NCBI GenBank assembly: GCA_002372325.1
Contig: DFFT01000115.1
Location: 1 to 5,791, forward strand
DNA from: Succinivibrionaceae bacterium UBA3769
Lineage (GTDB): Bacteria > Pseudomonadota > Gammaproteobacteria > Enterobacterales > Succinivibrionaceae
Reading direction: 5' to 3'
DNA length: 5,791 nucleotides
A program made the translations under genes and the position numbers. Positions 1 to 5,600 of the stretch are shown here, one piece after another; positions within the stretch are counted from its first letter, which is position 1, and each line of letters begins with the position of its first letter. Below the pieces are notes generated by a model. That model did no database searches and was not told where the DNA came from. It saw only the letters and a program-made list of their open reading frames with translations.

Positions 1-319
1 TATACTCCACGCTGTCGGCAATAATTTCCCGGCTCGGCAATGAATAAAGCATGCCGGTGTGCCCCATGGCAATGCCGTCATCCACCGCAATGGTATCAAA
101 TTCCTTGGCAATGCCCCCGGCCTTCTCAATTTCCCTGACCACCAGCTGACCGATGTCATGAAGATGCACATGACCGGGAACAAACTGAGTAAAAGAATTG
201 GCAACGGCAATAATGGGCTTCCCGAAATCCCCATCCTTCATACCGGTTGCCCGCCACAAAGCCCGGGCTCCGGCCATGTTCCTTCCTTCATAGGTCACAC
301 TGGAACGATATTTCGGCAT
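1..319 (-). CDS. ilvD: Dihydroxy-acid dehydratase, N-terminal part (runs off the left edge)
   Basis: IlvD is a cytoplasmic Fe-S enzyme that dehydrates 2,3-dihydroxy-isovalerate and its isoleucine-pathway homologue to the 2-keto acids, the step before IlvE. The first 106 residues are visible; the E. coli protein has about 616. They begin MPKYRS and contain GRNMAGARALWRATGM (12-27), FGKPIIAVANSFTQFVPGH (32-50) and VDDGIAMGH (79-87), the last holding the acidic metal-binding pair. All closely match E. coli IlvD as remembered. The ATG at 319 is preceded by AGGAG (plus 327-331) at a 7-base spacing. The gene lies downstream of ilvE on the same strand, about 118 bases after its stop, with a terminator-like hairpin between them. 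The Fe-S cysteines lie beyond the window edge. Confidence 0.95.
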   Translation of the reverse strand, partial: MPKYRSSVTYEGRNMAGARALWRATGMKDGDFGKPIIAVANSFTQFVPGHVHLHDIGQLVVREIEKAGGIAKEFDTIAVDDGIAMGHTGMLYSLPSREIIADSVEY

Positions 320-355
320 TTTTATTCTCCTGAGAAATAAATCCTGAACAACGTC

Positions 356-397
356 AAAAATAATAAAAACCAAAAGCCTGTATGAAAAAGCTTTTGG
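356..397 (-). terminator. Intrinsic terminator after ilvE, before ilvD
   Basis: On the minus strand an 8-bp perfect stem (CCAAAAGC / GCTTTTGG, plus 390-397 and 370-377) encloses a 12-base loop and is followed by TTTTTATTATTTTT. This is a typical rho-independent terminator shape about 40 bases after the ilvE stop. It should reduce read-through into ilvD, so ilvD is either expressed by leaky read-through or has a promoter in the roughly 35 bases before its ribosome binding site. I see no convincing promoter there. Confidence 0.7.
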
Positions 398-437
398 CCT
401 TGAACTGTCATATGAAATCCGGCAAAAAAACGCCCTG

Positions 438-1367
438 TTACTGCACAGGATACAGCCAATTCCATTTATCTTCAGTTTCTCCACTGAAAAGACCGAAGAA
501 AGCCTTCTGCAGATCCTCTGTTACCGAACCTCTGGATCCGGATCCGATCTCGTAGCCGTCTACAGCGCGCACCGGAGTAATCTCAGCGGCAGAACCGGTC
601 ATGAATACCTCATCGGCAAGATAAAGAGCTTCTCTGGGGATCTGCTCTACCTGAACCTGATAACCGCGATCCCGGGCCAGCTTGATTACAGTATCTCTGG
701 TAATGCCCGGCAAAAGGCCGCAGGTAATGGGAGCGGTATATAAAACGCCGTCCTTCACCAGGAAGATGTTTTCTCCGGATCCCTCAGAAAGGTAGCCGTT
801 AACATCAAGAGCAATGCCCTCGTCATAACCATGCTCCTTGGCCTCGTTAGAAATCAGCAGGGATGACAGGTAATTGCCGGCTGCCTTGGCTCCGGTGGGA
901 ATGGTGTCCGGAGCTAAACGGCGCCAGGAAGACACGCCCACGGAAACGCCGCGTCTCATGCCTTCTTCGCTGAGATAGGCTCCCCATTTGACTATTCCGA
1001 TAATAGTATTGATTTCCGCATCCTTCGGCGGCTTTACCCCCAGACCGACATCGCCGATAAAGGCCAGCGGACGAATATAGCCGGAATCAACGCCGTTTTC
1101 TTTAATGGTATTGCATACGGCATCGCAAAGAGCATCAACGGTATAGGGAATTTCTATGCGATAGATATGGCCGGAGTTGCGGAAGCGCTGCATATGCTCC
1201 TTAAGACGGAAAACAGCCGTTCCGTTATTGGTCTTATAAGCGCGAATACCTTCAAATACAGCAGTGCCGTAATGAAGAGCGTGAGTCATAACGCTGACCT
1301 TTGCTTCCTGCCAGGGAACAAAATTGCCATTAAACCAGATAAACTTAGTAATTTCTTTACCAGCCAT
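438..1367 (-). CDS. ilvE: Branched-chain amino acid aminotransferase
   Basis: This PLP-dependent fold-type IV aminotransferase catalyses the last step of valine, leucine and isoleucine synthesis, moving an amino group between glutamate and the branched-chain 2-keto acids in the cytoplasm. The 309-residue length equals that of E. coli IlvE. Matching segments include HALHYGTAVFEGIRAY (29-44), AYIRPL-like GYIRPLAFIGDVGLGV (96-111), the catalytic lysine K161 in PTGAKAAGNYLSSLL, GYDEGIALDVNGYLSEGSGEN (180-200), LPGITRD (219-225), YLADEVFMTGSAAEITPVR (249-267) and the C-terminal FFGLFSGETEDKWNWL. The ATG at 1367 has an AGG Shine-Dalgarno core 7 bases upstream. The gene sits directly upstream of ilvD, as in the enterobacterial ilvGMEDA order, but no ilvG or ilvM lies next to it. 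Confidence 0.97.
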   Translation of the reverse strand: MAGKEITKFIWFNGNFVPWQEAKVSVMTHALHYGTAVFEGIRAYKTNNGTAVFRLKEHMQRFRNSGHIYRIEIPYTVDALCDAVCNTIKENGVDSGYIRPLAFIGDVGLGVKPPKDAEINTIIGIVKWGAYLSEEGMRRGVSVGVSSWRRLAPDTIPTGAKAAGNYLSSLLISNEAKEHGYDEGIALDVNGYLSEGSGENIFLVKDGVLYTAPITCGLLPGITRDTVIKLARDRGYQVQVEQIPREALYLADEVFMTGSAAEITPVRAVDGYEIGSGSRGSVTEDLQKAFFGLFSGETEDKWNWLYPVQ

Positions 1368-1392
1368 AGTAATACCTACTTATACACCCCTG

Positions 1393-1427
1393 CTGCTTCA
1401 GGTTAAAACTTTTTTAAATTCAAGCAG
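1393..1427. repeat. 35-base imperfect palindrome upstream of ilvE
   Basis: The arms read CTGCTT (1393-1398) and AAGCAG (1422-1427). An inner pair, TTAAAA (1403-1408) and TTTTAA (1412-1417), flanks a 3-base centre, and the two symmetric 4-base gaps are unpaired. The element ends 25 bases before the ilvE start codon. It could be an operator or a leader hairpin. It is not followed by a T-run on the minus strand, so it is not a terminator for ilvE-directed transcription. Confidence 0.5.
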
Positions 1428-1541
1428 AATGCAAATCCGCCTGACCGTCCCTGCGTACACTGCATCCGGAACGCGCAGAAAAAACGAAGAAAGCTGCGCT
1501 GTCACCCCGTTTTCCAGAAAAAGGAATACCGCGCAAAATCA

Positions 1542-1598
1542 TCAGGCAGTTTGCATTTTACAACAACAGAAGCGAAACATATACGGGTTATGATTCAT
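1542..1598 (-). CDS. Possible leader peptide with a Cys-Cys-Cys run (speculative)
   Basis: This short frame encodes MNHNPYMFRFCCCKMQTA (18 residues). An in-frame ATG at 1607 would give 21 residues. A purine-rich GGCGGA lies about 10 bases before the ATG at 1598. It is on the ilvE strand and stops 174 bases before ilvE. Three consecutive cysteine codons resemble an attenuation-type leader, but the branched-chain leader peptides I know carry Ile, Val or Leu runs, and I find no clear terminator/antiterminator pair after it. It may be chance. Confidence 0.2.
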   Translation of the reverse strand: MNHNPYMFRFCCCKMQTA

Positions 1599-1676
1599 TT
1601 TTAGCATATCCGCCGGCCATGGCAGCGTTTTTTCGCCGCAAAGCCGCTGCTTCCGTTTCGGATCCTTTTTCTAAAG

Positions 1677-1707
1677 TTTACACAACAACCGCTATCTCCG
1701 GTAAAAT
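1677..1707 (+). promoter_or_regulatory. Candidate promoter of the acyltransferase gene
   Basis: TAAAAT (1702-1707) is a good -10 hexamer placed 25 bases before the start codon. The best -35 match is TTTACA (1677-1682), but the 19-base spacing is longer than the usual 17. The register TACACA gives 17 bases with a weaker hexamer. This is a pattern match only. Confidence 0.35.
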
Positions 1708-1732
1708 ATACCTCAGTTAAAAGAGGCCTTAT

Positions 1733-2701
1733 ATGTTAAGTTTTCTCCCGGCTTGGTTAAACATCTGCATAAACCTTTTTCTGCTGATAATATGCACTGC
1801 GGTAGTATCCTTTGCCATCTGCGCGGTGGCTTTTCTGCGTCTTATGTGCTTCGGTCTTGGGCATAAATTTTTTATCAGGACAGCAAACAAATGCATGAGG
1901 TGGTGGCTCCGGCGCATCCGCGAAATCATGATAATCACCAATAATGCGGACTGGCAACGCGATATTCCCATAAGCGCGGAATTCAGCGATTCCTACCTTC
2001 TGATATCAAATCATATCAGCTGGCTTGATACTCTGGTTCTGGCAGCGGTTTTTGCGGATCTCCGGCCGGTTCCCAAGTTTTTTCTGAAGCATTCTCTGCT
2101 TTATGTGCCCTTTGTAGGCTGGGCCTGCTGGGGGCTGGACATGCCATTTTTGCGGAGATATTCCCGGGCATATCTTCTCAAGCATCCCGAAAAGCGCTTT
2201 ACCGATATCGAAACCTCCCGGGAGGCCTGCAAAAAATTTTCCGGGGTGCCGACAATGATGGTGATTTTCCCGGAAGGCACCCGTTTCACCCCGGAAAAAA
2301 GGGATCTCTCTAAATCTCCCTACCGCCATCTCATGCAGCCCAAACCCACCACCATTGCCGTGGCTCTCGAGAGTCTGGGACAGCAATTCAACAAAATTAT
2401 TGATGTCACCATCTGCTATCCTGACAATCCGAAAACCCCTTTCCGGGATTTTCTTGCGGGGAGACTGAAGAAGGTATGCATCAGCATAAGAGAAATAGAA
2501 ATTACCGATGAGCTCCGCGGCAGTTATCTTACCGATAAGCAGTACAAGCGAAGCTTTTCTCTCTGGCTCAAGGAACTGTGGCAAAGAAAGGAACAGAAAA
2601 TGTCTGCTATGAAGGGAGAGACGGGAGAAAACGAAAAGGCAGAAAACGGAGAAAGAGCAGAAAACGCCGATTCAGAACAAGCCCGGTCGCCCTCTGAGTA
2701 A
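1733..2701 (+). CDS. yihG: Membrane-bound lysophospholipid acyltransferase, YihG type
   Basis: This is a member of the PlsC/LPLAT acyltransferase superfamily, which transfers fatty acyl groups to lysophospholipids at the inner membrane. The N-terminus (about residues 9-40) is strongly hydrophobic and should anchor the protein. The catalytic block is N93-H94-x4-D99 (NHISWLD) and the substrate-binding block is FPEGTR (179-184). Long matches to E. coli YihG as remembered include KFFLKHSLLYVPFVGWACWGLDMPFLRRYSRAYLLKHPE (115-153), VTICYPDN (225-232) and a conserved C-terminal part up to about residue 288. The last 32 residues are an acidic, low-complexity tail that E. coli YihG (about 310 residues) lacks in this form. 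The ATG is preceded by AAGAGG (1721-1726) with 6 bases between. The gene stands alone and converges on dsbA. Its exact lipid substrate is not shown by sequence. Confidence 0.88.
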   Translation: MLSFLPAWLNICINLFLLIICTAVVSFAICAVAFLRLMCFGLGHKFFIRTANKCMRWWLRRIREIMIITNNADWQRDIPISAEFSDSYLLISNHISWLDTLVLAAVFADLRPVPKFFLKHSLLYVPFVGWACWGLDMPFLRRYSRAYLLKHPEKRFTDIETSREACKKFSGVPTMMVIFPEGTRFTPEKRDLSKSPYRHLMQPKPTTIAVALESLGQQFNKIIDVTICYPDNPKTPFRDFLAGRLKKVCISIREIEITDELRGSYLTDKQYKRSFSLWLKELWQRKEQKMSAMKGETGENEKAENGERAENADSEQARSPSE

Positions 2702-2793
2702 TGCTTCCGGCGCGAGACTGATTCCGCCCCGGAAAAAGTCAGGGACATGCCGGCTGAACGGCGGAACTTACTGAAAGGCTAAATGAGAAGTAA

Positions 2794-2822
2794 AAAGGAG
2801 GATGTTTTCCGCATCCTCCTTT
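2794..2822. terminator. Bidirectional terminator between yihG and the dsbA-like gene
   Basis: A perfect 11-bp stem (AAAGGAGGATG 2794-2804 and CATCCTCCTTT 2812-2822) encloses a 7-base loop. On the plus strand it runs into TTTGCTTTTTG; on the minus strand it ends in five T residues. It lies about 92 bases after the yihG stop and 74 bases after the dsbA-like stop, so it can serve both converging genes. Confidence 0.85.
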
Positions 2823-2895
2823 GCTTTTTGCTCTTGTGTCTCAATAGTAAGCAAACACAGCCCGCCCGGTAATCGCAGGGATTGAGCTCAGGCTG

Positions 2896-3666
2896 TTATT
2901 TACCGTCTTTTCCTGCGGCGGCAGGAGCTTCTCCGCCGTCTGTCTTCTTATCATCAAGCTCCAGGAGATGCTTAACCAAAGCATAGTACTCCGCAATGCC
3001 GTTAGTGCCCCGGGCAATTATGATGTACTTTCCGTTAACCACCACGGCAGGAACCCCCTGTATTTTGGAGTCCTCTGTATTCTGACGGTACTGAGCAGCC
3101 ATGGTGCTTACCGGGAATGATTTGTACTGAGCCTCAAAGGTATGAGCCGGCACTCCAAGTTCCTCAAAAATTCTTACCACATCATCATGAGACTGGGGCA
3201 CCTTATTCTGGTTGAACACCTCATCATCGACCTTGGTTACAAAGGCCTCGGCAACATTAAGATTGACTGCCGCGGCATAAGCCTTCTGAAATTCCGGCCC
3301 CATGCTGCCGCCCAGATAATGCACCGGATTCTGGGTAAACTCAACATCATCAGGAAGAGCGTCGCGCACCTGACGGATCATGGGAAGGAAAGCATGGCAA
3401 TGACCGCAGTAGAATGAAAAGAATTCTGTAACCAGCTTGTGATCCGAAATAGCCTTTCCAGGCAGAATCTTGTAATTCACCCCCTCCTTGAATTCCCGGG
3501 AAACCTTAGCCGCAGCATCCCGCAGTTCCTGGGGAGTTGCATATGAATTCGGAGCTGATTCCTCCTGCGCTCCGTCTTCCGCAGCCATGGCAAATCCGGT
3601 GCTTCCGCAGAACATGACACCGGAAATTAAGGCGCACAAAACCAATTTAACGGGCTTAATAATCAT
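2896..3666 (-). CDS. dsbA: Periplasmic thiol:disulfide interchange protein, DsbA family, with CGHC active site
   Basis: DsbA proteins introduce disulfide bonds into exported proteins in the periplasm and are reoxidised by DsbB. The 256-residue product starts with a signal peptide: K4 and K7, a hydrophobic core (about 8-24) and a likely AMA/AE cleavage site after A28. A roughly 30-residue hydrophilic linker follows. The thioredoxin-fold domain carries EFFSFYCGHCH with C87 and C90, and the cis-proline loop GVPA at P206, followed by VVVNGKY. The C-terminus ends in a low-complexity Gly/Ala/Lys/Glu tail. Standard DsbA has CPHC; here the dipeptide is Gly-His, as in eukaryotic PDI. The ATG at 3666 is chosen because AGAGGAG lies 7 bases before it. 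An upstream in-frame TTG at 3696 would spoil the signal peptide and has no ribosome binding site. It lies 26 bases after the terpene synthase-like gene and is probably co-transcribed with it. Confidence 0.9.
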   Translation of the reverse strand: MIIKPVKLVLCALISGVMFCGSTGFAMAAEDGAQEESAPNSYATPQELRDAAAKVSREFKEGVNYKILPGKAISDHKLVTEFFSFYCGHCHAFLPMIRQVRDALPDDVEFTQNPVHYLGGSMGPEFQKAYAAAVNLNVAEAFVTKVDDEVFNQNKVPQSHDDVVRIFEELGVPAHTFEAQYKSFPVSTMAAQYRQNTEDSKIQGVPAVVVNGKYIIIARGTNGIAEYYALVKHLLELDDKKTDGGEAPAAAGKDGK

Positions 3667-3673
3667 TTTTACA

Positions 3674-3680
3674 CTCCTCT
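3674..3680 (-). promoter_or_regulatory. Ribosome binding site fixing the dsbA start
   Basis: The minus strand reads AGAGGAG, then TGTAAAA (7 bases), then ATG at 3666. This favours the ATG over the in-frame TTG at 3696 and gives a clean signal peptide. Confidence 0.8.
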
Positions 3681-3692
3681 GATAACTCATTT

Positions 3693-4748
3693 TCAACTGG
3701 GGGCATTTTGAACCGGTTTATACTCATAAGCGTTATTTGAATTCCAGAAACTGACCTTGTTCATCAGCTCCGCCGGATCTCTGAATTCAGGCTTCATCTC
3801 CTTTCCTGACAAATGACTGAACAAAAGATCCAATAGCAGGTTACTGCTGGCGCAGAAAAATGTCATCAAAACACAGTTTCTCACATCACTATGACTTATT
3901 TTAATTTCCTTTGGTTCCCTGAACAGCGGATTTTCATGGATATTTCTCAGTGTCATTACCGCCATTTCCGCAGCCAGCAGACAAAATTTGCGTATTCCTC
4001 TTTCAGAACGAGGAAGCAGCTTAATAAACTGCAAAGCCTGCATCGCATGACCTAAAGCCACCGCGACATATTTTTTGGTAGCCTCCTGACGCTGTTCCGG
4101 ATCGCTGTTAGCAATCGGCAGCCAGCGGGCTCCTCTCCTGGCATCATCCCAGACATCCTTCAGAATATTGGTAAGCTGCAGGGCTTCCCCAAAAGATACC
4201 GCCAGCGGCGAAAGCTCCGGCAGCTTCTTTTTAATGGCCGGAGAATGCTCGGCAAAAAGATTTGCCAGAATTTCTCCCACCACCCCGGCAACACTGTAGC
4301 AATAGTGATCCACCTCATCAAGAGAATCTATATTGTTCCATCTCTCTATCTGAGCCATCCCTTTGCACATGATGACCACGCCTCTTCTGATAATTTTTTG
4401 CACCTCGGCGGGGTAAAGACAGTACCGGCCTATCACCAGCGGGATATCCTTCATCAGGAGGTTTTCGGCAGCGGTGGCGGAATCGGCTACCCGCGCGCAG
4501 ATGTCCCGGGTCCATTCGTCAACATGCAGGGGGGCTGACAGAATACCGGCAAATTCAGACAGGTATTTTTTCTTGGCGGCAATGTCCATTCTGGGATCGT
4601 CTTCAATGGTATCGGCAATGCGGCACAGCAGATAGGCATTTCCCACCCAATCCCGCAGATCTTCAGGAAGACAAGGTATTGTCAGGGCAAAAGTTCTTGA
4701 TACGCCCTCAAGATGCTTATTTTGCTCTGCTATGGATAATGACTTCAT
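3693..4748 (-). CDS. Squalene/phytoene synthase family protein
   Basis: Enzymes of this family join two prenyl diphosphates head to head, two farnesyl units to squalene or dehydrosqualene, or two geranylgeranyl units to phytoene. The 351-residue protein shows the hallmarks: VSRTFAL (16-22), first Asp-rich motif DTIED (46-50), YCYSVAGVVGEILANLF (149-165) with the conserved tyrosine, and second Asp-rich motif DVWDD (198-202) in QLTNILKDVWDDARRGARWLP. A hydrophobic stretch at about 291-310 could be a membrane contact or part of the fold. The ATG at 4748 is chosen because GGGAGG lies 6 bases upstream; the TTG at 4754 abuts that site and cannot use it. No hopanoid, sterol or carotenoid gene lies nearby, so the product cannot be told from context. 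It leads a probable operon with the dsbA-like gene. Confidence 0.88.
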   Translation of the reverse strand: MKSLSIAEQNKHLEGVSRTFALTIPCLPEDLRDWVGNAYLLCRIADTIEDDPRMDIAAKKKYLSEFAGILSAPLHVDEWTRDICARVADSATAAENLLMKDIPLVIGRYCLYPAEVQKIIRRGVVIMCKGMAQIERWNNIDSLDEVDHYCYSVAGVVGEILANLFAEHSPAIKKKLPELSPLAVSFGEALQLTNILKDVWDDARRGARWLPIANSDPEQRQEATKKYVAVALGHAMQALQFIKLLPRSERGIRKFCLLAAEMAVMTLRNIHENPLFREPKEIKISHSDVRNCVLMTFFCASSNLLLDLLFSHLSGKEMKPEFRDPAELMNKVSFWNSNNAYEYKPVQNAPS

Positions 4749-4754
4749 AAACAA

Positions 4755-4760
4755 CCTCCC
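4755..4760 (-). promoter_or_regulatory. Ribosome binding site fixing the squalene/phytoene synthase start
   Basis: GGGAGG on the minus strand is followed by six bases and ATG at 4748. The alternative TTG at 4752-4754 directly touches the site, so initiation there is implausible. Confidence 0.8.
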
Positions 4761-4773
4761 GTAACAAGCCTAA

Positions 4774-4811
4774 GATTATACAGAAAATACCTGATTAAAG
4801 CGTATAATCAG
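4774..4811. promoter_or_regulatory. Symmetric divergent promoter region with a palindromic possible operator
   Basis: Two perfect TATAAT hexamers face outward: minus strand at 4775-4780 for the squalene/phytoene synthase gene and plus strand at 4803-4808 for the phosphatase gene. They belong to an 8-bp inverted repeat, GATTATAC (4774-4781) and GTATAATC (4802-4809). A second inverted repeat, CTGATTA (4791-4797) and TAATCAG (4805-4811) with 7 bases between, covers the plus -10 box and the minus -35 position. Neither promoter has a good -35 hexamer at 17 bases, which fits regulated or activator-dependent promoters. Transcription in the two directions would compete for the same DNA. Confidence 0.5.
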
Positions 4812-4838
4812 CACCATAATTCAATATCCGGAGACATT

Positions 4839-5423
4839 ATGCAAAAACAGATTATTCTGATCAGACATGCCGAAAGCATTGGAAATGCCGGCCAAAGAAC
4901 TACAAATCCGGCTGGAAATCATCTGACCGAAAACGGCCGCGCTCAGGCATCCTTATTTGCCGGCAGCATAAACGAAGCCCCCGATCTCATTGCGTGGAGT
5001 TCCTATCCCAGAACAAAGGAAACCGCCCGCCCGCTTGCGGAAAAGTTTCCCGATACTCCAGCCGAGGAATGGCCGGACATTCAGGAATTCACCTATTTAA
5101 GCCCCAAAAAGTGCTTCAATACCACAGCTGAAGAACGCCGCCCCATGGTTATCAGCTATTGGAATAATATGGATCCGGAATACCGGGACGGTGACGGAGC
5201 CGAGTCATTTGCCGATATGATTGCAAGAGCTCGCAAGCTGATAAAAAAAGCCCGGGAAAGATCAGAACGCAAAATTATGATCTTTACCCACGGTCAGTTT
5301 ATGGAGGCTATCAGAATTATTCTGAAGCATCCGGATGCCGAGGCCTCGGAGCTTATGAAGCTTTTTAATGATAACGAGAGAGGGAAGACCGTCAGAAACT
5401 GCGAAACATTGGAAATCGCATAG
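4839..5423 (+). CDS. Histidine phosphatase family protein (phosphoglycerate mutase-like)
   Basis: Proteins of this superfamily transfer or remove phosphate through a phosphohistidine. The 194-residue protein has the N-terminal catalytic motif LIRHAES with R9 and H10 (RHA instead of the classic RHG), the LTENGRAQA segment (29-37), a phosphate-binding arginine R58 in SSYPRTKETA, the likely acid/base E83 in the IQEF segment, and the second catalytic histidine H151 in FTHGQF. All core catalytic positions are present, so it should be active, but the substrate (sugar phosphate, protein phosphohistidine or other) cannot be told. No signal peptide is seen, so it is probably cytoplasmic. The ATG follows GGAG (4830-4833) at 5 bases. 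It is transcribed away from the squalene/phytoene synthase gene and appears monocistronic. Confidence 0.85.
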   Translation: MQKQIILIRHAESIGNAGQRTTNPAGNHLTENGRAQASLFAGSINEAPDLIAWSSYPRTKETARPLAEKFPDTPAEEWPDIQEFTYLSPKKCFNTTAEERRPMVISYWNNMDPEYRDGDGAESFADMIARARKLIKKARERSERKIMIFTHGQFMEAIRIILKHPDAEASELMKLFNDNERGKTVRNCETLEIA

Positions 5424-5486
5424 CAAATCTCCGGAATACAGAAACGCTGCTGTCACCGCCGGAATTTCACATGGCCGACAAAACAA

Positions 5487-5516
5487 AAAACGGGATATCA
5501 GATGATACCCCGTTTT
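5487..5516. terminator. Terminator between the phosphatase gene and the tRNA-Asp genes
   Basis: The stem AAAACGGG (5487-5494) / CCCGTTTT (5509-5516) continues, after an A-C mismatch, as TATC/GATA around a 4-base AGAT loop. On the minus strand it is followed by more T residues (TTTTTTGTTTTG counting the stem end), so it is a strong terminator for the tRNA transcript. It also lies 63 bases after the plus-strand phosphatase gene and could stop that transcript, although the plus-strand tail is only TTTTATAT. Confidence 0.75.
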
Positions 5517-5523
5517 ATATGAG

Positions 5524-5600
5524 TGGCGGAACGGACGGGGCTCGAACCCGTGACCTCCTGCGTGACAGGCAGGCATTCTAACCTGCTGAACTAACGCACC
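5524..5600 (-). tRNA. tRNA-Asp(GUC), apparently a hybrid with a mismatched acceptor stem
   Basis: The anticodon arm CCTGC-CTGTCAC-GCAGG gives anticodon GUC, so the tRNA reads aspartate codons. Length is 77 bases including an encoded 3' CCA, as in gammaproteobacteria. The T stem (ACGGG/CCCGT) pairs well and discriminator G73 and pair G2-C71, both important for AspRS, are present. The acceptor strands are GGTGCGT (5') and CCGTTCC (3'), which leaves U3-U70 and U7-C66 unpaired and G4-U69 as wobble. The 5' strand equals that of the neighbouring tRNA-Asp; the 3' strand equals the E. coli-type tRNA-Asp as remembered. The gene therefore looks like a fusion of two different tRNA-Asp genes. Confidence 0.85.

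Larger units (their letters stand above)
1368..1732. other. 365-base divergent intergenic region between ilvE and the acyltransferase gene
   Basis: No convincing protein gene lies here. The region must hold the promoters of ilvE (minus) and the acyltransferase (plus). It contains a 35-base imperfect palindrome close to ilvE (1393-1427), an 18-codon minus-strand reading frame with three consecutive cysteine codons (1542-1598), an inverted repeat GCAGCG/CGCTGC (1622-1627, 1645-1650) and a candidate plus-strand promoter at 1677-1707. I could not identify a convincing ilvE promoter or a classical branched-chain leader peptide rich in Ile, Val or Leu codons. Confidence 0.6.

Noticed and set aside
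59..340. Plus-strand open frame of 93 codons at the left edge
   Set aside because: It is antisense to the N-terminal part of ilvD, whose minus-strand translation matches the family over all 106 visible residues.
1324..1593. Plus-strand open frame of 89 codons overlapping the ilvE start
   Set aside because: It overlaps ilvE antisense, has no clear ribosome binding site and gives no recognisable protein.
2006..2584. Minus-strand open frame of 192 codons
   Set aside because: It lies entirely antisense to the conserved core of the YihG-type acyltransferase. Its translation shows no recognisable family, and there is no good ribosome binding site.
2705..2734. Inverted repeat TTCCGG/CCGGAA just after the yihG stop
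   Set aside because: The stem is only 6 bp with an 18-base loop and no T-run on the plus strand. The hairpin at 2794-2822 is a much better terminator.
3667..3696. In-frame TTG start for the dsbA-like gene ten codons upstream
   Set aside because: It has no Shine-Dalgarno sequence, overlaps the end of the upstream gene and would add a poor N-terminus before a normal signal peptide.
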